A DNA stretch of 64,000 nucleotides from Marinobacter koreensis (GCF_023156285.1 NZ_JAKZAJ010000001.1:248001-312000), one strand, 5' to 3'; counted from the stretch's first letter, positions 7,963 through 16,458 are shown. The notes: a model not told the origin generated them from the letters alone. A program made the numbers and translations.

Positions 7963-8697
7963 ACTTTTGATATAGAGAACGTTCTTATCTCGTATTGTCA
8001 TCTCGAAGAGATCACTGGCTCGGATAAGATCGCTCAGCTTCTTGTACCCGTAGTTTACGGGTGAGAAAGAACTGTTATTCGAAATGTACTGGCCAACCTT
8101 GCCGAGATGCGCCCATCCATCATCATCAGCGGTCTGTTCAACCGCGGTTCGTAGAGTCCGCACCAGCACGGCGTCGCCCCTCAGTTTGTTCCGTCCCCAC
8201 TTGGTCTCCACCGTCGGTTTCGGCGTGTCGCCGTTGTTGACGTTATCGGGCTCCTCAGTCTCTTCGCGCAGGTTCTCTGTGTATATGAACTGCGAGCAGG
8301 CGTTCACGAAGGGCATAGGAGTTTTGCGCTCGCCGAAGCCAAAGACGGGTAGGCCAGCCTCGAGAATTCGCATCACCAGGGGCGTAAAGTCGGAATCGCT
8401 GGTCATGAGGGCGAAGGCATCGACATTCCCGCTGTAGAGCAGGTCCATGGCGTCAATGATCATTGATGCATCGGTCGCGTTCTTGCCGGTTGTATAGGCA
8501 AACTGCTGAACCGGTCGGATGGCGTTGGCGTGGAGCTTTTCGATCCAGCCACTCAGTTGGGGACCGTTCCAGTTTCCGTGAGCATGGCGCACGTTCACGG
8601 CCCCGTATTTGGCGAGCTCTTGGAGCACCCCTTCGATGGACTGGTGACTGACGTTGTCGCAGTCGATGAGTAGAGCGATCTTGTAGTTGCTGTTCAT
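7951..8697 (-). CDS. NYN (PIN-like) RNase domain protein with C-terminal OST-HTH/LOTUS domain
   Basis: A 248-residue protein of the LabA/DUF88 class. The NYN ribonuclease fold is shown by LLIDCDNVS near the start, TDASMIIDAMDLL and MTSDSDFTPL, which provide its acidic metal-binding residues (about 1-145). After a charged linker, residues from about 165 (LRGDAVLVRTLRTAV to NVLYIKSPEK) form a LOTUS/OST-HTH domain, known to bind RNA. The family is predicted to cleave or process RNA. The stop codon lies within a GGGACAG repeat. It is convergent with the Dnd-like operon and GC-rich like the rest of the chromosome, so probably not part of the island. Confidence 0.85.
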   Translation of the reverse strand: MNSNYKIALLIDCDNVSHQSIEGVLQELAKYGAVNVRHAHGNWNGPQLSGWIEKLHANAIRPVQQFAYTTGKNATDASMIIDAMDLLYSGNVDAFALMTSDSDFTPLVMRILEAGLPVFGFGERKTPMPFVNACSQFIYTENLREETEEPDNVNNGDTPKPTVETKWGRNKLRGDAVLVRTLRTAVEQTADDDGWAHLGKVGQYISNNSSFSPVNYGYKKLSDLIRASDLFEMTIRDKNVLYIKSPEK

Positions 8698-8782
8698 CTT
8701 CGTTGAGCTGTCCTTGTCTCTGGTGCTTATTGTTCGGCTTCAAAGAACGGTCTGCATCTTATCGTAGAGTGACAGTCTCAGG

Positions 8783-9214
8783 TTATTTAGACAAACTGGC
8801 GCGCTTTCCCGGAGTCATTCCCTTTTCCCACTCAGCTTCCTCGCCCGGCGCCGGCAAAAACCGCCCAAACTCGATCATCTGGGTGGCCGGAATGTCCTGG
8901 AGATAGATCCAGACATCTTCAGCTGTGATGTCCACGATTCGGGAGATTTCTTCAAGCATCTGGCTCATCAGGGCCTGTTTGATCCCGATGCTTCTGCCCT
9001 CCCGCACCAGGCCGTGCACATAAACCTGAGGCGCGGTGTTCACTCTGCCACCCACAAAGTGGTCGCCCTGATCGGCCGCAGAAAACAAAACCTGGGCGAA
9101 GAACCGGGGAGCGCCGGTTTGGGCGTTGTGGGCCGCTGTTATGGCCTCGGCGATCTGTGATTTCTGCTGCGGCGACAGAGACAGATTCGCGACCGTGACG
9201 GTGTAAGTGGGCAT
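8783..9214 (-). CDS. Tautomerase-superfamily protein
   Basis: A 143-residue protein. Starting at 9214 puts Pro directly after the initiator Met (MPTYTVTV), and Pro1 is the catalytic base of the 4-oxalocrotonate tautomerase/CaaD superfamily. AGGAG lies 6 bases upstream of this ATG, which decides it over the in-frame start at 9247. The length matches the fused two-unit tautomerases rather than the 60-residue forms. Substrate unknown; some relatives act on halogenated acrylates. Confidence 0.75.
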   Translation of the reverse strand: MPTYTVTVANLSLSPQQKSQIAEAITAAHNAQTGAPRFFAQVLFSAADQGDHFVGGRVNTAPQVYVHGLVREGRSIGIKQALMSQMLEEISRIVDITAEDVWIYLQDIPATQMIEFGRFLPAPGEEAEWEKGMTPGKRASLSK

Positions 9215-9361
9215 GGGAAACTCCTGCCATAGGCTGTACGTTTGCACTGGATCTCGCCACTATGGGGGTGAGGCGGGCTTGTTTCACTATAGCAACGCTT
9301 ATCTTCCTGGCCACGCGCACGGGCCAGGCAGTTCGACTGAGAGACTGAACGAGGCGTAAAC

Positions 9362-9817
9362 ATGCGAATCGGGGTAATCGCAGACACCCACAGCAAAGTG
9401 CGTCCCGAAGCCCTGGACGCTCTGGAGGGCTCGGATCTGATCCTTCATGTCGGTGATGTGGGACGGGATGAGGTTCTGGAAGCACTGGAGGCCATCGCTC
9501 CCTTGGTTGCTATCCGCGGCAATATCGATACAGCAGGCCGTGCAGCGACGCTCCCTGATGTTCAGGATCTGGAATTTCTCGGTCACGCCTTCTACATGCT
9601 CCACGACGTCAAAACCCTCGACTTCGATCCGCAAGGCCGTTACCGCGTGGTGATCGCCGGCCATTCCCACAAACCCCGTAATGAGTGGATTGGCGACGTG
9701 CTGTATTTCAATCCAGGTGGTGCCGGGCCCCGTCGCTTTACACTGCCGATCACGCTGGGGCGGCTGGAGGTGAGTGAAGATGGTGTGGTTGGTGAGATTA
9801 TTGAACTGCCGGTTTGA
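9362..9817 (+). CDS. YfcE/MJ0936-type metallophosphoesterase
   Basis: A 151-residue calcineurin-like phosphoesterase. The dinuclear metal site is complete: IADTHS near the N-terminus, HVGDVG, RGNID, and GHSH followed by a conserved NPGG loop. Such enzymes hydrolyse phosphodiesters in vitro and their cell substrate is unclear. A GGGACAG repeat starts about ten bases after the stop. Confidence 0.85.
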   Translation: MRIGVIADTHSKVRPEALDALEGSDLILHVGDVGRDEVLEALEAIAPLVAIRGNIDTAGRAATLPDVQDLEFLGHAFYMLHDVKTLDFDPQGRYRVVIAGHSHKPRNEWIGDVLYFNPGGAGPRRFTLPITLGRLEVSEDGVVGEIIELPV

Positions 9818-9826
9818 TCCGAAAGC

Positions 9827-9852
9827 GAAACCGGGACAGATCTATTCTCTCG
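9827..9852 (+). repeat. Dispersed GGGACAG repeat, copy 5
   Basis: Plus-strand copy with core AAACCGGGACAGATCTATTC, ending CTCGG. It fills the short gap between two convergent genes. Confidence 0.8.
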
Positions 9853-9872
9853 GCTTCTCTGATGGCCCAGCG

Positions 9873-10298
9873 CTATTCCTTAAGCCGGACGAGCAACCGG
9901 CCATCCTCAACCCGGATATAATCCACACCCGCTGCAAAGGATTTCCAGAATCCCGGGTTGGCGCCGAACTCGTTAACCAGGTCCACATTCTTGAGGTTAC
10001 CCAGCCAGGCATTCGGAATGGGTACGCCCATGAGGCTGACGCTCCTTAACTTAACCAGGGGGCGACCGTTGGCAAAGGAGAGTTCCACACCGGCATTGAC
10101 TCGCAGGGTTCTGCCGCCGAGTACTGGGAAGTCCTTGTCAAGAGGCACCAGAAGGGCGGCGCTCAGCAGGTCGTCCGAAAGGTCGACTGCGAGTCTCTGA
10201 GCCAGATCAGTGTTATTGGCGAGCATACCGTTGAGTTCCCGCTCGCTAAAGCGTACTTCCCGACTGGCGCCTTCCTCACTGTAGGGTACCGGCTGCAA
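9873..10298 (-). pseudogene. Conserved hypothetical protein gene, probably lacking its 5' end
   Basis: The readable frame encodes 141 residues (VRFSERELNGMLANNTDLA through DYIRVEDGRLLVRLKE), the conserved C-terminal part of a family I remember as having an N-terminal membrane anchor and a longer leader. Here the frame opens only at a TTG (10298) with no ribosome-binding site, and the anchor is missing; another minus-strand frame is open just upstream (to 10360). This suggests a 5' deletion or frameshift, though a shortened functional gene cannot be excluded. A GGGACAG repeat lies just beyond the 3' end. Confidence 0.5.
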
Positions 10299-10385
10299 CC
10301 GGCGGCCGGATTCGCCGATGCTGTTTTATCCTCGGTTGTCTCACTCATTGCCAATGTCACCTGATTGCAGTTTGAATTCCGTCCT

Positions 10386-11324
10386 TTAGGTCCGTGGGGC
10401 GGCCGGCTCCTCTCCCACCACCGTCAAACCTTCACGGAAGGTTGTTACGCGAAACTCCGGAAAGCGCTTTTTGAATTTGTCAGACACGAAAATGTTGTCC
10501 ACCTGGTAGCGAGGCAACAGTTCCGCCGCATCCCGGACTTGCTGATTCAGTAAACCGGCCAACTTCAGCTGCCAGCGCTTGAGTATCTTGTATTGGCTGT
10601 CGGTATGGAAGATCTCACTCGCCAGCTGAATAAACTGTCGGTAGGTCAGGCGCTGGTCATCGCAGGGCAGATGCCAGGTTTGTCCATAGGCGTCGGGCGT
10701 ATTGCCCAACAGCGCCATGGCCCGGCTGGCGTCCGGCGTGTAGATCAGGCTTCGTAGCGTATCGTCGCGAAGAAAGACGGTAGGTTTCTTGCCGGCTTTC
10801 AGCTTGTTGAGGATCGTCGCGTTGGTGATGCTTTGGGTTTTTCCGGGGCCGTAGAACTCCGGGGCGCGGCAGATCACGGCATTGACTCGACCCTCGTCCA
10901 TTGCCTGGATCAGTTCTCTGACGATGGCCGCGCGCACTTTGCCTTTATCCCCATTGGGGTGAAACGGCGTCTCTTCGGTCTGCGGCGTAGCCGTTTGCGG
11001 ATACATGTAGGTATTATCAAAAAACACGAGCTTGGCGTTGTAACTCTCACAGGCATTGAGGATGTTGCGCATCAGGATCGGCCATTGCTCAACCCAGAGC
11101 TGGGTGTCCATTGGCAAACCCACGGTCACGTAGACAATGCTCGAGCCTTCAACCGCCCGCAAGGCGTCATCGGCATTCAGCAGGTCGGCGCTGATCAGTT
11201 GGTCGGTGTCGTTCACTTTCTGCGGCTGTCGACTGACCAGCCGTATGTCACTGGTAAAGTCGCGTTTCAGGCTGCGCGCCAGTTCCCGCCCGATCTGCCC
11301 GCTGGCACCGAGGATGGTTTGCAT
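10386..11324 (-). CDS. NAD(P)-dependent epimerase/dehydratase-like protein
   Basis: A 312-residue extended SDR. The nucleotide-binding loop is ILGASGQIGREL near the start, followed by an Asp-containing SADLL turn that fits NAD(P). The usual YxxxK is not clear in the middle region (a TYMYP segment occurs), so it could be an atypical SDR used as a binding or sensor protein. Substrate unknown. Single gene. Confidence 0.75.
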   Translation of the reverse strand: MQTILGASGQIGRELARSLKRDFTSDIRLVSRQPQKVNDTDQLISADLLNADDALRAVEGSSIVYVTVGLPMDTQLWVEQWPILMRNILNACESYNAKLVFFDNTYMYPQTATPQTEETPFHPNGDKGKVRAAIVRELIQAMDEGRVNAVICRAPEFYGPGKTQSITNATILNKLKAGKKPTVFLRDDTLRSLIYTPDASRAMALLGNTPDAYGQTWHLPCDDQRLTYRQFIQLASEIFHTDSQYKILKRWQLKLAGLLNQQVRDAAELLPRYQVDNIFVSDKFKKRFPEFRVTTFREGLTVVGEEPAAPRT

Positions 11325-11412
11325 AGGTTTGGCTCCCAGGGTTGCTCAGGAGCAGTGTATACGGGGGGGATGATTATCCCAACCGTACGACAACCGGTAT
11401 TCGTCGATCCGT

Positions 11413-11434
11413 CCGGAAAATAAATCTGTCCCGG
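11413..11434 (-). repeat. Dispersed GGGACAG repeat, copy 6
   Basis: Minus-strand copy; on the plus strand CCGGAAAATAAATCTGTCCC followed by GG. It lies about 100 bases upstream of the NnrU gene. CCGG at both ends makes the element weakly palindromic. Confidence 0.85.
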
Positions 11435-11536
11435 TATTCAGATGGGGGCACTCCTTTGGCACAGTGTGCTTTTGCACAACCGTCTTTCTTCGTCGGGTCG
11501 CGGCCCGATCAATCAGGTAACAGGGAGTTCTGGCAA

Positions 11537-12106
11537 ATGACCACACTGATCGCTGGTCTGATTCTGTTTCTCGGCGTCCATTCGCTTTCTATTGTTAACG
11601 AGCCACTGCGTGATCGCCTGAACGCAGCCATGGGGGAGTGGGTCTTCAAGGGGCTGTATTCTCTGGTCTCCCTGGCGGGACTTTTGTTGATTATCTGGGG
11701 CTACGAAGCCGCCCGTATGGATCCCACCGTGATCTATACGTCGCCGGGTTGGCTCAGGCATCTGGCCATGCTTTTGCTGGTGCCGGTTTTTCCGTTGCTG
11801 CTCGCTACCTATTTTCCGGGCAGGATCAAGGCCAGGCTCGGGCATCCAACGCTGGTGGCGGTCAAGCTCTGGGCGGTTGCTCACCTGTTGGTCAACGGCA
11901 TGCTGCAAGACCTGCTGTTGTTCGGCGCGTTCCTGGCATGGGCCGTGGTCGACAGGATTTCCATGAAGCGCAGAAGCCAGCGCCAGATTCCGACACTGCC
12001 GGCCAGCAAGGCAAACGATGCCATTGCTGTTGTGGGCGGTCTGGCTTTGTATGTCGTCATGGTACTCTGGGCGCACCAGTGGCTCTTTGGGGTGGCCCCT
12101 ATCTGA
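11537..12106 (+). CDS. NnrU-family membrane protein
   Basis: A 189-residue integral membrane protein with about five hydrophobic helices. FLGVHSLSIVN near the N-terminus, GLYSLVSLAGLLLIIWGY, PGRIKARLGHPTLVAVKLWAVAHLLVNG and AVVDRISMKRR are the family's characteristic blocks. NnrU was first described beside denitrification genes; here it stands alone. The ATG at 11537 with AGGGAG upstream is preferred to the much earlier in-frame start. Confidence 0.85.
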   Translation: MTTLIAGLILFLGVHSLSIVNEPLRDRLNAAMGEWVFKGLYSLVSLAGLLLIIWGYEAARMDPTVIYTSPGWLRHLAMLLLVPVFPLLLATYFPGRIKARLGHPTLVAVKLWAVAHLLVNGMLQDLLLFGAFLAWAVVDRISMKRRSQRQIPTLPASKANDAIAVVGGLALYVVMVLWAHQWLFGVAPI

Positions 12107-12121
12107 TTGGGTGAGGAAACC

Positions 12122-12140
12122 GTGACAGCTTTACTGTCAC
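12122..12140. repeat. Inverted repeat upstream of the nucleotidase gene
   Basis: GTGACAG and CTGTCAC form perfect 7-base arms around CTTTA. It could be a hairpin in the transcript or a protein site. The preceding bases AAACCG also make it look like a diverged palindromic relative of the GGGACAG repeat. Confidence 0.5.
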
Positions 12141-12181
12141 CAAAGATCGCGCACAGCTGATAACACCTGTAAGGACTGCCC

Positions 12182-13159
12182 ATGGCCTACGATTTATCGG
12201 ATACCCTGGTGGTTGGCATCACAGCAACGGCATTGTTCGACTTGAGCGAGGCGGATTCGGTATTTCGCAGCAAGTTTGAATCCAATCGTGAAGAGGCCAT
12301 CGAAGAGTACCGTGAATACATGGCGGCCCGTGAGTCAGATGGGCTAAAGCCTGGCACAGGGTTCTACCTGGTGAAGGCCCTTCTCTCTCTGAACCAGTTT
12401 CAGTCCGGCGACAAGGCTCCTCTGGTGGAAGTGGTGGTGATGTCCCGCAACAGCCCCGAAACCGGGGTGCGAGTGTTTCATAACATTCGCGAGTACGGCC
12501 TTGATATCACACGATCTGCGTTCACCGGTGGTGAGTCCGTGGTGGACTATCTGGACGCTTACGATGTGGATCTGTTCCTGACCACTAACACCAAAGATGC
12601 GCAGCGGGTGATTGATAGCGATAGCTGCGCCGTGGCGCTGGTGAAGGAACCGCCCGCCAATATGGAAACCATTCCCGATGGCCAGGTGCGAATCGCCTTC
12701 GATGGCGATGCGGTGCTGTTCAGCGATGAGAGTGAAATTGTGTTCAAGGCCGAGGGCCTGAAAGGATTTCATTCGACTGAGGATAGAGAGCAGGACAATC
12801 CCCTGAACGACGGGCCTTATGCAACGCTGCTTCGGAAGTTGTCGCGTTTGCAGGATCGGCTTCCTCACAAGGTCGACTTTTCACCCGTACGTGTGGCCAT
12901 CATCACCGCAAGAAACAGCCCGGCTGAGATGCGGGTAATCAAAACCCTGCGGCATTGGGGGGTGTATGTGGATGAGATTTTTTTCCTGGGCGGGCTGGAT
13001 AAATCGAAAATCATCAAGGCGTTCAAAGCGCACATCTTCTTCGATGATCAGGATGTGCATCTGGAGCCCGCTGCCAGATATACGCCCGCAGGGAAGGTGC
13101 CTTATAGGTCCGGGTCGCCTTTGAAGGATTCTGAGAAGAGCTGGAAAACGGAAAAATAG
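12182..13159 (+). CDS. Cytosolic 5'-nucleotidase
   Basis: A 325-residue protein of the bacterial 5'-nucleotidase family related to eukaryotic cytosolic NT5C1. Recognisable blocks are ALFDLSEADSVF at the N-terminus, the HAD-like AFDGDAVLFSDESE loop, and HIFFDDQDVHL near the C-terminus, where the acidic residues bind Mg2+. It is expected to remove phosphate from nucleoside monophosphates in the cytoplasm. Its TAG stop (13157-13159) lies inside a GGGACAG repeat, so its last residues (TEK) come from repeat sequence. Confidence 0.85.
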   Translation: MAYDLSDTLVVGITATALFDLSEADSVFRSKFESNREEAIEEYREYMAARESDGLKPGTGFYLVKALLSLNQFQSGDKAPLVEVVVMSRNSPETGVRVFHNIREYGLDITRSAFTGGESVVDYLDAYDVDLFLTTNTKDAQRVIDSDSCAVALVKEPPANMETIPDGQVRIAFDGDAVLFSDESEIVFKAEGLKGFHSTEDREQDNPLNDGPYATLLRKLSRLQDRLPHKVDFSPVRVAIITARNSPAEMRVIKTLRHWGVYVDEIFFLGGLDKSKIIKAFKAHIFFDDQDVHLEPAARYTPAGKVPYRSGSPLKDSEKSWKTEK

Positions 13160-13170
13160 ATCCGTCCCGG
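13149..13170 (-). repeat. Dispersed GGGACAG repeat, copy 7, overlapping a gene end
   Basis: Minus-strand copy; plus strand CGGAAAAATAGATCCGTCCC then GG. It contains the stop codon of the 5'-nucleotidase gene. Confidence 0.8.
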
Positions 13171-13180
13171 TCTCCTCAAA

Positions 13181-13354
13181 TCAATGGCTCGTGGAAAGTT
13201 TCGGCAGCTTCACGTGGAAGAGGGACTTGATTTTGGCTTTGAGTGACACTGCCATCTGCGCGATGTGCTCGCTTCGTTCCTGCGCCGCTAGCTTTTTGTA
13301 GTAAGCAATGTCGATAGTGCCGTGTTCATTCAGTTTCGGTGCTTGATAATCCAT
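13181..13354 (-). CDS. Small protein divergent from a LysR regulator
   Basis: A 57-residue protein starting MDYQAPKLNEHGTIDIAYY, with a Lys-rich C-terminal half. It resembles the small RSP_7527-type hypothetical proteins, which often begin with a PKL.E.G.DI.YY block; function unknown. The ATG at 13354 (CAGGA upstream) is preferred over an in-frame start at 13489 that would run through the divergent promoter region. Transcribed away from the LysR gene, which may regulate it. Confidence 0.65.
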   Translation of the reverse strand: MDYQAPKLNEHGTIDIAYYKKLAAQERSEHIAQMAVSLKAKIKSLFHVKLPKLSTSH

Positions 13355-13439
13355 GGTGCTGTGTCCTGGTTCGATAAGTGAGTATCTTTTACAAGGCTTA
13401 TGGTAATGAGTGCGAGCCTCTTGAAAAAGCGATCCTTTC

Positions 13440-13454
13440 TCATCAGACTGATGA
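13440..13454. promoter_or_regulatory. Candidate LysR operator
   Basis: TCATCAG-A-CTGATGA is a 15-base perfect palindrome in the gap between the small gene and the divergent LysR gene, about 35 bases before the likely LysR start. Position and symmetry suit an autoregulatory LysR site. Confidence 0.45.
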
Positions 13455-13489
13455 ATTAATCTCACCAGTCGAGCCAGGTCATGCGCCAC

Positions 13490-14359
13490 ATGCCACCCCT
13501 GAATGCGCTTCGGGTATTTGAATCAGCCGCAAGACACCGCAGCTTTGCCGCAGCCGGCAAGGAACTTTTCGTGACGTCATCCGCGGTCAGTCATCAGGTG
13601 AAGACACTTGAAGAATATTTAGGGCTTTCACTGTTTGATCGAAGCAGGCGAACGGTGACGTTGACCGCTGAAGGCGAGCAATACCTCTCATCTGTCAGGC
13701 ATGCGTTCGATGAGATTGAAATGGCCACCCAACGACTGACCGCGAACCAGGAATCCAACGTGGTCAAGATCAGTGTTGCCCCCAATTTCCTGACCCGTTG
13801 GCTGATGCCACGCATGGCTCGATTCCAGGCCCTGTACCCGGATATTGAGCTGGAAATTAACGCGTCCATGGGACTGCTGGATTTCGACCGCACCAGTACC
13901 GATATGGCGGTCTATTTCGGGAATGGTGAATGGGACGATATTGAAGTGCATTTCCTGCGCAAAGTTATGCTGGTTCCGGTGTGTAGCCCACAGTTACTGG
14001 ACGGTGAGTTGCCGCTGGAAAAGCCTGAAGACCTGGCCAAACACACTCTGATCTATGTCAGCAAACGGAAGTGGGAGTGGGAGAACTGGCTGCAACAATC
14101 AGGCGTGGATTTTATATCCGCCCGGGGCAGCCTGCAGATGTCCAGCGGGCAACTCGCCACGGCGGCGGCCCAGGAGGGCCTGGGAGTAGCGCTGGCTGAT
14201 AGCACCCTGACGTCCCGTGAGATTAAATCGGGGAAGTTGGTGGTGCCTTTCGACATCCAGTTGGATACGAATCGGGCCTTCTATCTGGTCTACCGCAAGC
14301 AACGTCCGCTGACCGTCGGAATGAAAGCCTTCAAAGAGTGGCTGATGAGCGAAATGTAG
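13490..14359 (+). CDS. LysR-family regulator, GcvA-like
   Basis: A 289-residue regulator. The N-terminal winged helix-turn-helix (MPPLNALRVFESAARHRSF to LFDRSRRTVTLTAEG, about 1-65) is very close to GcvA; the rest is a substrate-binding effector domain. The start at 13490 matches the GcvA N-terminus and sits 10 bases after AGGTC; the ATG at 13481 is only 2 bases from it. There is no glycine-cleavage operon nearby, so the target is more likely the divergent small gene or an unlinked gene. Confidence 0.85.
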   Translation: MPPLNALRVFESAARHRSFAAAGKELFVTSSAVSHQVKTLEEYLGLSLFDRSRRTVTLTAEGEQYLSSVRHAFDEIEMATQRLTANQESNVVKISVAPNFLTRWLMPRMARFQALYPDIELEINASMGLLDFDRTSTDMAVYFGNGEWDDIEVHFLRKVMLVPVCSPQLLDGELPLEKPEDLAKHTLIYVSKRKWEWENWLQQSGVDFISARGSLQMSSGQLATAAAQEGLGVALADSTLTSREIKSGKLVVPFDIQLDTNRAFYLVYRKQRPLTVGMKAFKEWLMSEM

Positions 14360-14399
14360 GGAGCTCTCGGTCAACAATCCTACCCATCAGGATGTAACG

Positions 14400-14729
14400 A
14401 TGATCAACATTTGCTCGGAAGAGGCCTTGTCGGAACTGCTTGAGGCAAACCCGTCGGTTCTGGTGCTCTTCGGTGGGCCGCACTGCGGCGTTTGCCAGGC
14501 CATCAAGCCGCAACTGGAAAAGCTCGCGAACGACGAGTTCCCGAAACTGGTGACGGCCTACATTGATTGCCAGGAAGCTGCCACGCCGGTGTGTGCGGCT
14601 CGCGGTATCTTTTCTCTGCCGGTGGTCCAGTTGTGGTTTGATGGGCAGCGATTCGCGGAATTTGTAAGGGTGTTTTCCATGGGTGAGGTACGCTCGGCCC
14701 TGGAGCGGCCTTACCAGCTCATGATGTGA
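14400..14729 (+). CDS. Thioredoxin-like protein
   Basis: A 109-residue single-domain thioredoxin fold. The redox site is CGVC (GGPHCGVCQAIKP), and the cis-proline loop is present as FSLPVVQLW. Two more cysteines (DCQEAATPVCAA) are not part of the classic site. No signal peptide, so probably cytoplasmic. It follows the LysR gene by 40 bases on the same strand and may be co-transcribed. Confidence 0.8.
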   Translation: MINICSEEALSELLEANPSVLVLFGGPHCGVCQAIKPQLEKLANDEFPKLVTAYIDCQEAATPVCAARGIFSLPVVQLWFDGQRFAEFVRVFSMGEVRSALERPYQLMM

Positions 14730-14771
14730 GCGCAGTAACGAGGTGGAACCCGTGCGATCGGTATAAGGCCT

Positions 14772-15221
14772 TTAAGGAGCAGCATCACCCTGAAACTGCC
14801 CGACATAGGCGGCGATGAAGGCGGTTTCCTGAAACGCCTTCAACCCCGTCTCGGCAAACGCAATGGGCAGCGGGTTGGATGCCAGGGTGGACTTGATCAG
14901 CGCCGGGGGCAGCAGGGTCACCGTCAATTCAGTGCCGGTGATCAGTTGAATGGCCGCTTCCATTTTGAAGCTGATGGCGCCGCCGGCAAATTTGCCTTTT
15001 GGCATCCGCTCTTTGATCGCGACACGGGTGACCCCGTACTCGGCCATCAAGTCCGCAAAGGCCGCCTGGAACCGCTTCAGATCGTCACGGCTATGATTTT
15101 TCGGCAGTGACAGTTTGCGCACCTTGCACTCCGGCAGGTTGAACTGCCCCATGTCCCTATTCAGAAAACACACCACCGCATCGCTGCCAGTGAGCTCAAC
15201 TCCGCAAACCATCATAGCCAT
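14772..15221 (-). CDS. DUF3010 family protein
   Basis: A 149-residue soluble protein beginning MAMMVCGVELTGSDAVVCFLN, a pattern recalling RNase H/RuvC-like folds (GVEL, then a second acidic strand), with a conserved KERMPKGKFAGGAISFKMEAAIQL block. I recognise it as DUF3010; function unknown. An alternative start at 15212 would remove three residues. Confidence 0.75.
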   Translation of the reverse strand: MAMMVCGVELTGSDAVVCFLNRDMGQFNLPECKVRKLSLPKNHSRDDLKRFQAAFADLMAEYGVTRVAIKERMPKGKFAGGAISFKMEAAIQLITGTELTVTLLPPALIKSTLASNPLPIAFAETGLKAFQETAFIAAYVGQFQGDAAP

Positions 15222-15244
15222 TTCCCTCTATACCCCGGCTGTCC

Positions 15245-15589
15245 TCAGCCGCAGCATTTCTTGAATTTGGTGCCACTGCCGCAAGGGCAGACGTCGTTGC
15301 GGGAGGGCGATTTTGCCGTGGTGACTGTCCCTCCCTTGTTCAGGAGAGCGGTGAGCTCGTTGATGGATTCAACCGCGCCCTCGCGGGTATCCACCGAAAT
15401 GTTCGCGTGCAGTTTCGCCTGGGCCACCTGAGCCTCAACCTCCTGCTTGCGTGCTTCACTGGTAACCACCAGAGTCAGCGGATACTTCCTGCTGCCACTC
15501 TTTTTGCTGGCATTGGTCTGGAAGCCGCCGTAAGCGGTGTGATGCTGCCGTGCATCCTGCCGGCCCTTGTAGAAAAATTTATCTGACAT
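15245..15589 (-). CDS. SEC-C zinc-motif protein (PBPRA1643-like)
   Basis: A 114-residue protein ending in a SEC-C motif, RNDVCPCGSGTKFKKCCG, the zinc-binding tail also found on SecA. A basic N-terminus (MSDKFFYKGRQDARQHHTAYGG) and a small alpha/beta middle match the PBPRA1643 family of unknown function. Start 15589 (AGGATG upstream) is preferred over the longer frame to 15646. Confidence 0.8.
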   Translation of the reverse strand: MSDKFFYKGRQDARQHHTAYGGFQTNASKKSGSRKYPLTLVVTSEARKQEVEAQVAQAKLHANISVDTREGAVESINELTALLNKGGTVTTAKSPSRNDVCPCGSGTKFKKCCG

Positions 15590-15713
15590 GCTGACATCCT
15601 GATGGGGCGAATGCCCGGGTAACTGCTGGGAGACACCTTTTAGCACGCTTGGGCAAACGGCGATATAGGCAGATATAATTTTCTGCTTGAACTCGCAGAA
15701 CAGGGGAAGTGCA

Positions 15714-16355
15714 TTGAATCAGAAAGGGACTCTAGCCACATGGAATGACGCCAAAGGGTTTGGTTTCATTACTCCGGAGGGCGGTGGTGAACGGGTGTTT
15801 GCCCATATCAGCGGTTATACGGGCCGGGGCCGGCCGGTTGCCAGTCGCAAGGTGACCTACAGCCTGACGAAAGACAGCCAGGGTCGGCCGAGGGCAGGGC
15901 AGTTCCAATATGTGGGCGCGGCGAAGGTTGGTGCCAGTGTGGCTCCGGGTTTCTGGTCCACCGCAGTTGTTGTGTTGGTGTTTTTCACCATTCTGGCCGG
16001 CTTGTTCCAGCAGGGCTATATGCCGGTTTCGATCCCGGCGGCCTATGTTGGGGTGAGTGTGGTCTTGTTCGTGATGTACTGGATTGATAAGCGGGCGGCG
16101 CAGCGGGGTGCCCAACGCATCGCTGAGAACACGCTGCACCTGTTTGAGGTTTGCTGTGGCTGGCCCGGCGCGCTTCTCGCTCAGCAGGCGTTCCGGCACA
16201 AGACTCGGAAGGGTAGCTATCGGTTCGTTTTCTGGCTGGCGGTTCTAACAAACCTGGGCGCTCTGGGGTGGCTGCTGGTGGCTCCGGAGGCGATGAGTTG
16301 GCGGCAACAATTGGGCTTTGATTTGTCGAAGTCGTTGCGGCCGCTTATCTGGTAG
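15714..16355 (+). CDS. Cold-shock domain protein with DUF1294 membrane domain
   Basis: A 213-residue protein in two parts. Residues 1 to about 65 form a cold-shock domain (GTLATWNDAKGFGFITPEGG, VFAHIS), with the RNP-1-like KGFGFI motif for binding single-stranded nucleic acid. The rest is DUF1294, with about four membrane helices and the conserved GWPGALLAQQAFRHKTRKGSY block. The start is taken as TTG at 15714 because AGGGGAAG sits 6 bases before it; an upstream in-frame TTG at 15687 has no such site. Confidence 0.85.
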   Translation: MNQKGTLATWNDAKGFGFITPEGGGERVFAHISGYTGRGRPVASRKVTYSLTKDSQGRPRAGQFQYVGAAKVGASVAPGFWSTAVVVLVFFTILAGLFQQGYMPVSIPAAYVGVSVVLFVMYWIDKRAAQRGAQRIAENTLHLFEVCCGWPGALLAQQAFRHKTRKGSYRFVFWLAVLTNLGALGWLLVAPEAMSWRQQLGFDLSKSLRPLIW

Positions 16356-16415
16356 ATGAGGGCGCCAATTAGATCCCTGCCCGTTTTTCCAATCCTCGTA
16401 GACAGATTGTCGTGA

Positions 16416-16433
16416 TGTACCTATTTAGGTACA
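16416..16433. promoter_or_regulatory. Palindromic operator of the HigBA promoter
   Basis: TGTACCTATTTAGGTACA is an 18-base perfect palindrome, 25 bases before the toxin start and overlapping a plausible -10 region. TGTAC...GTACA is the kind of site bound by HigA-type antitoxins for autorepression. Confidence 0.6.
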
Positions 16434-16458
16434 CTTCAGGCTTCAAGGAAGGGATTGC

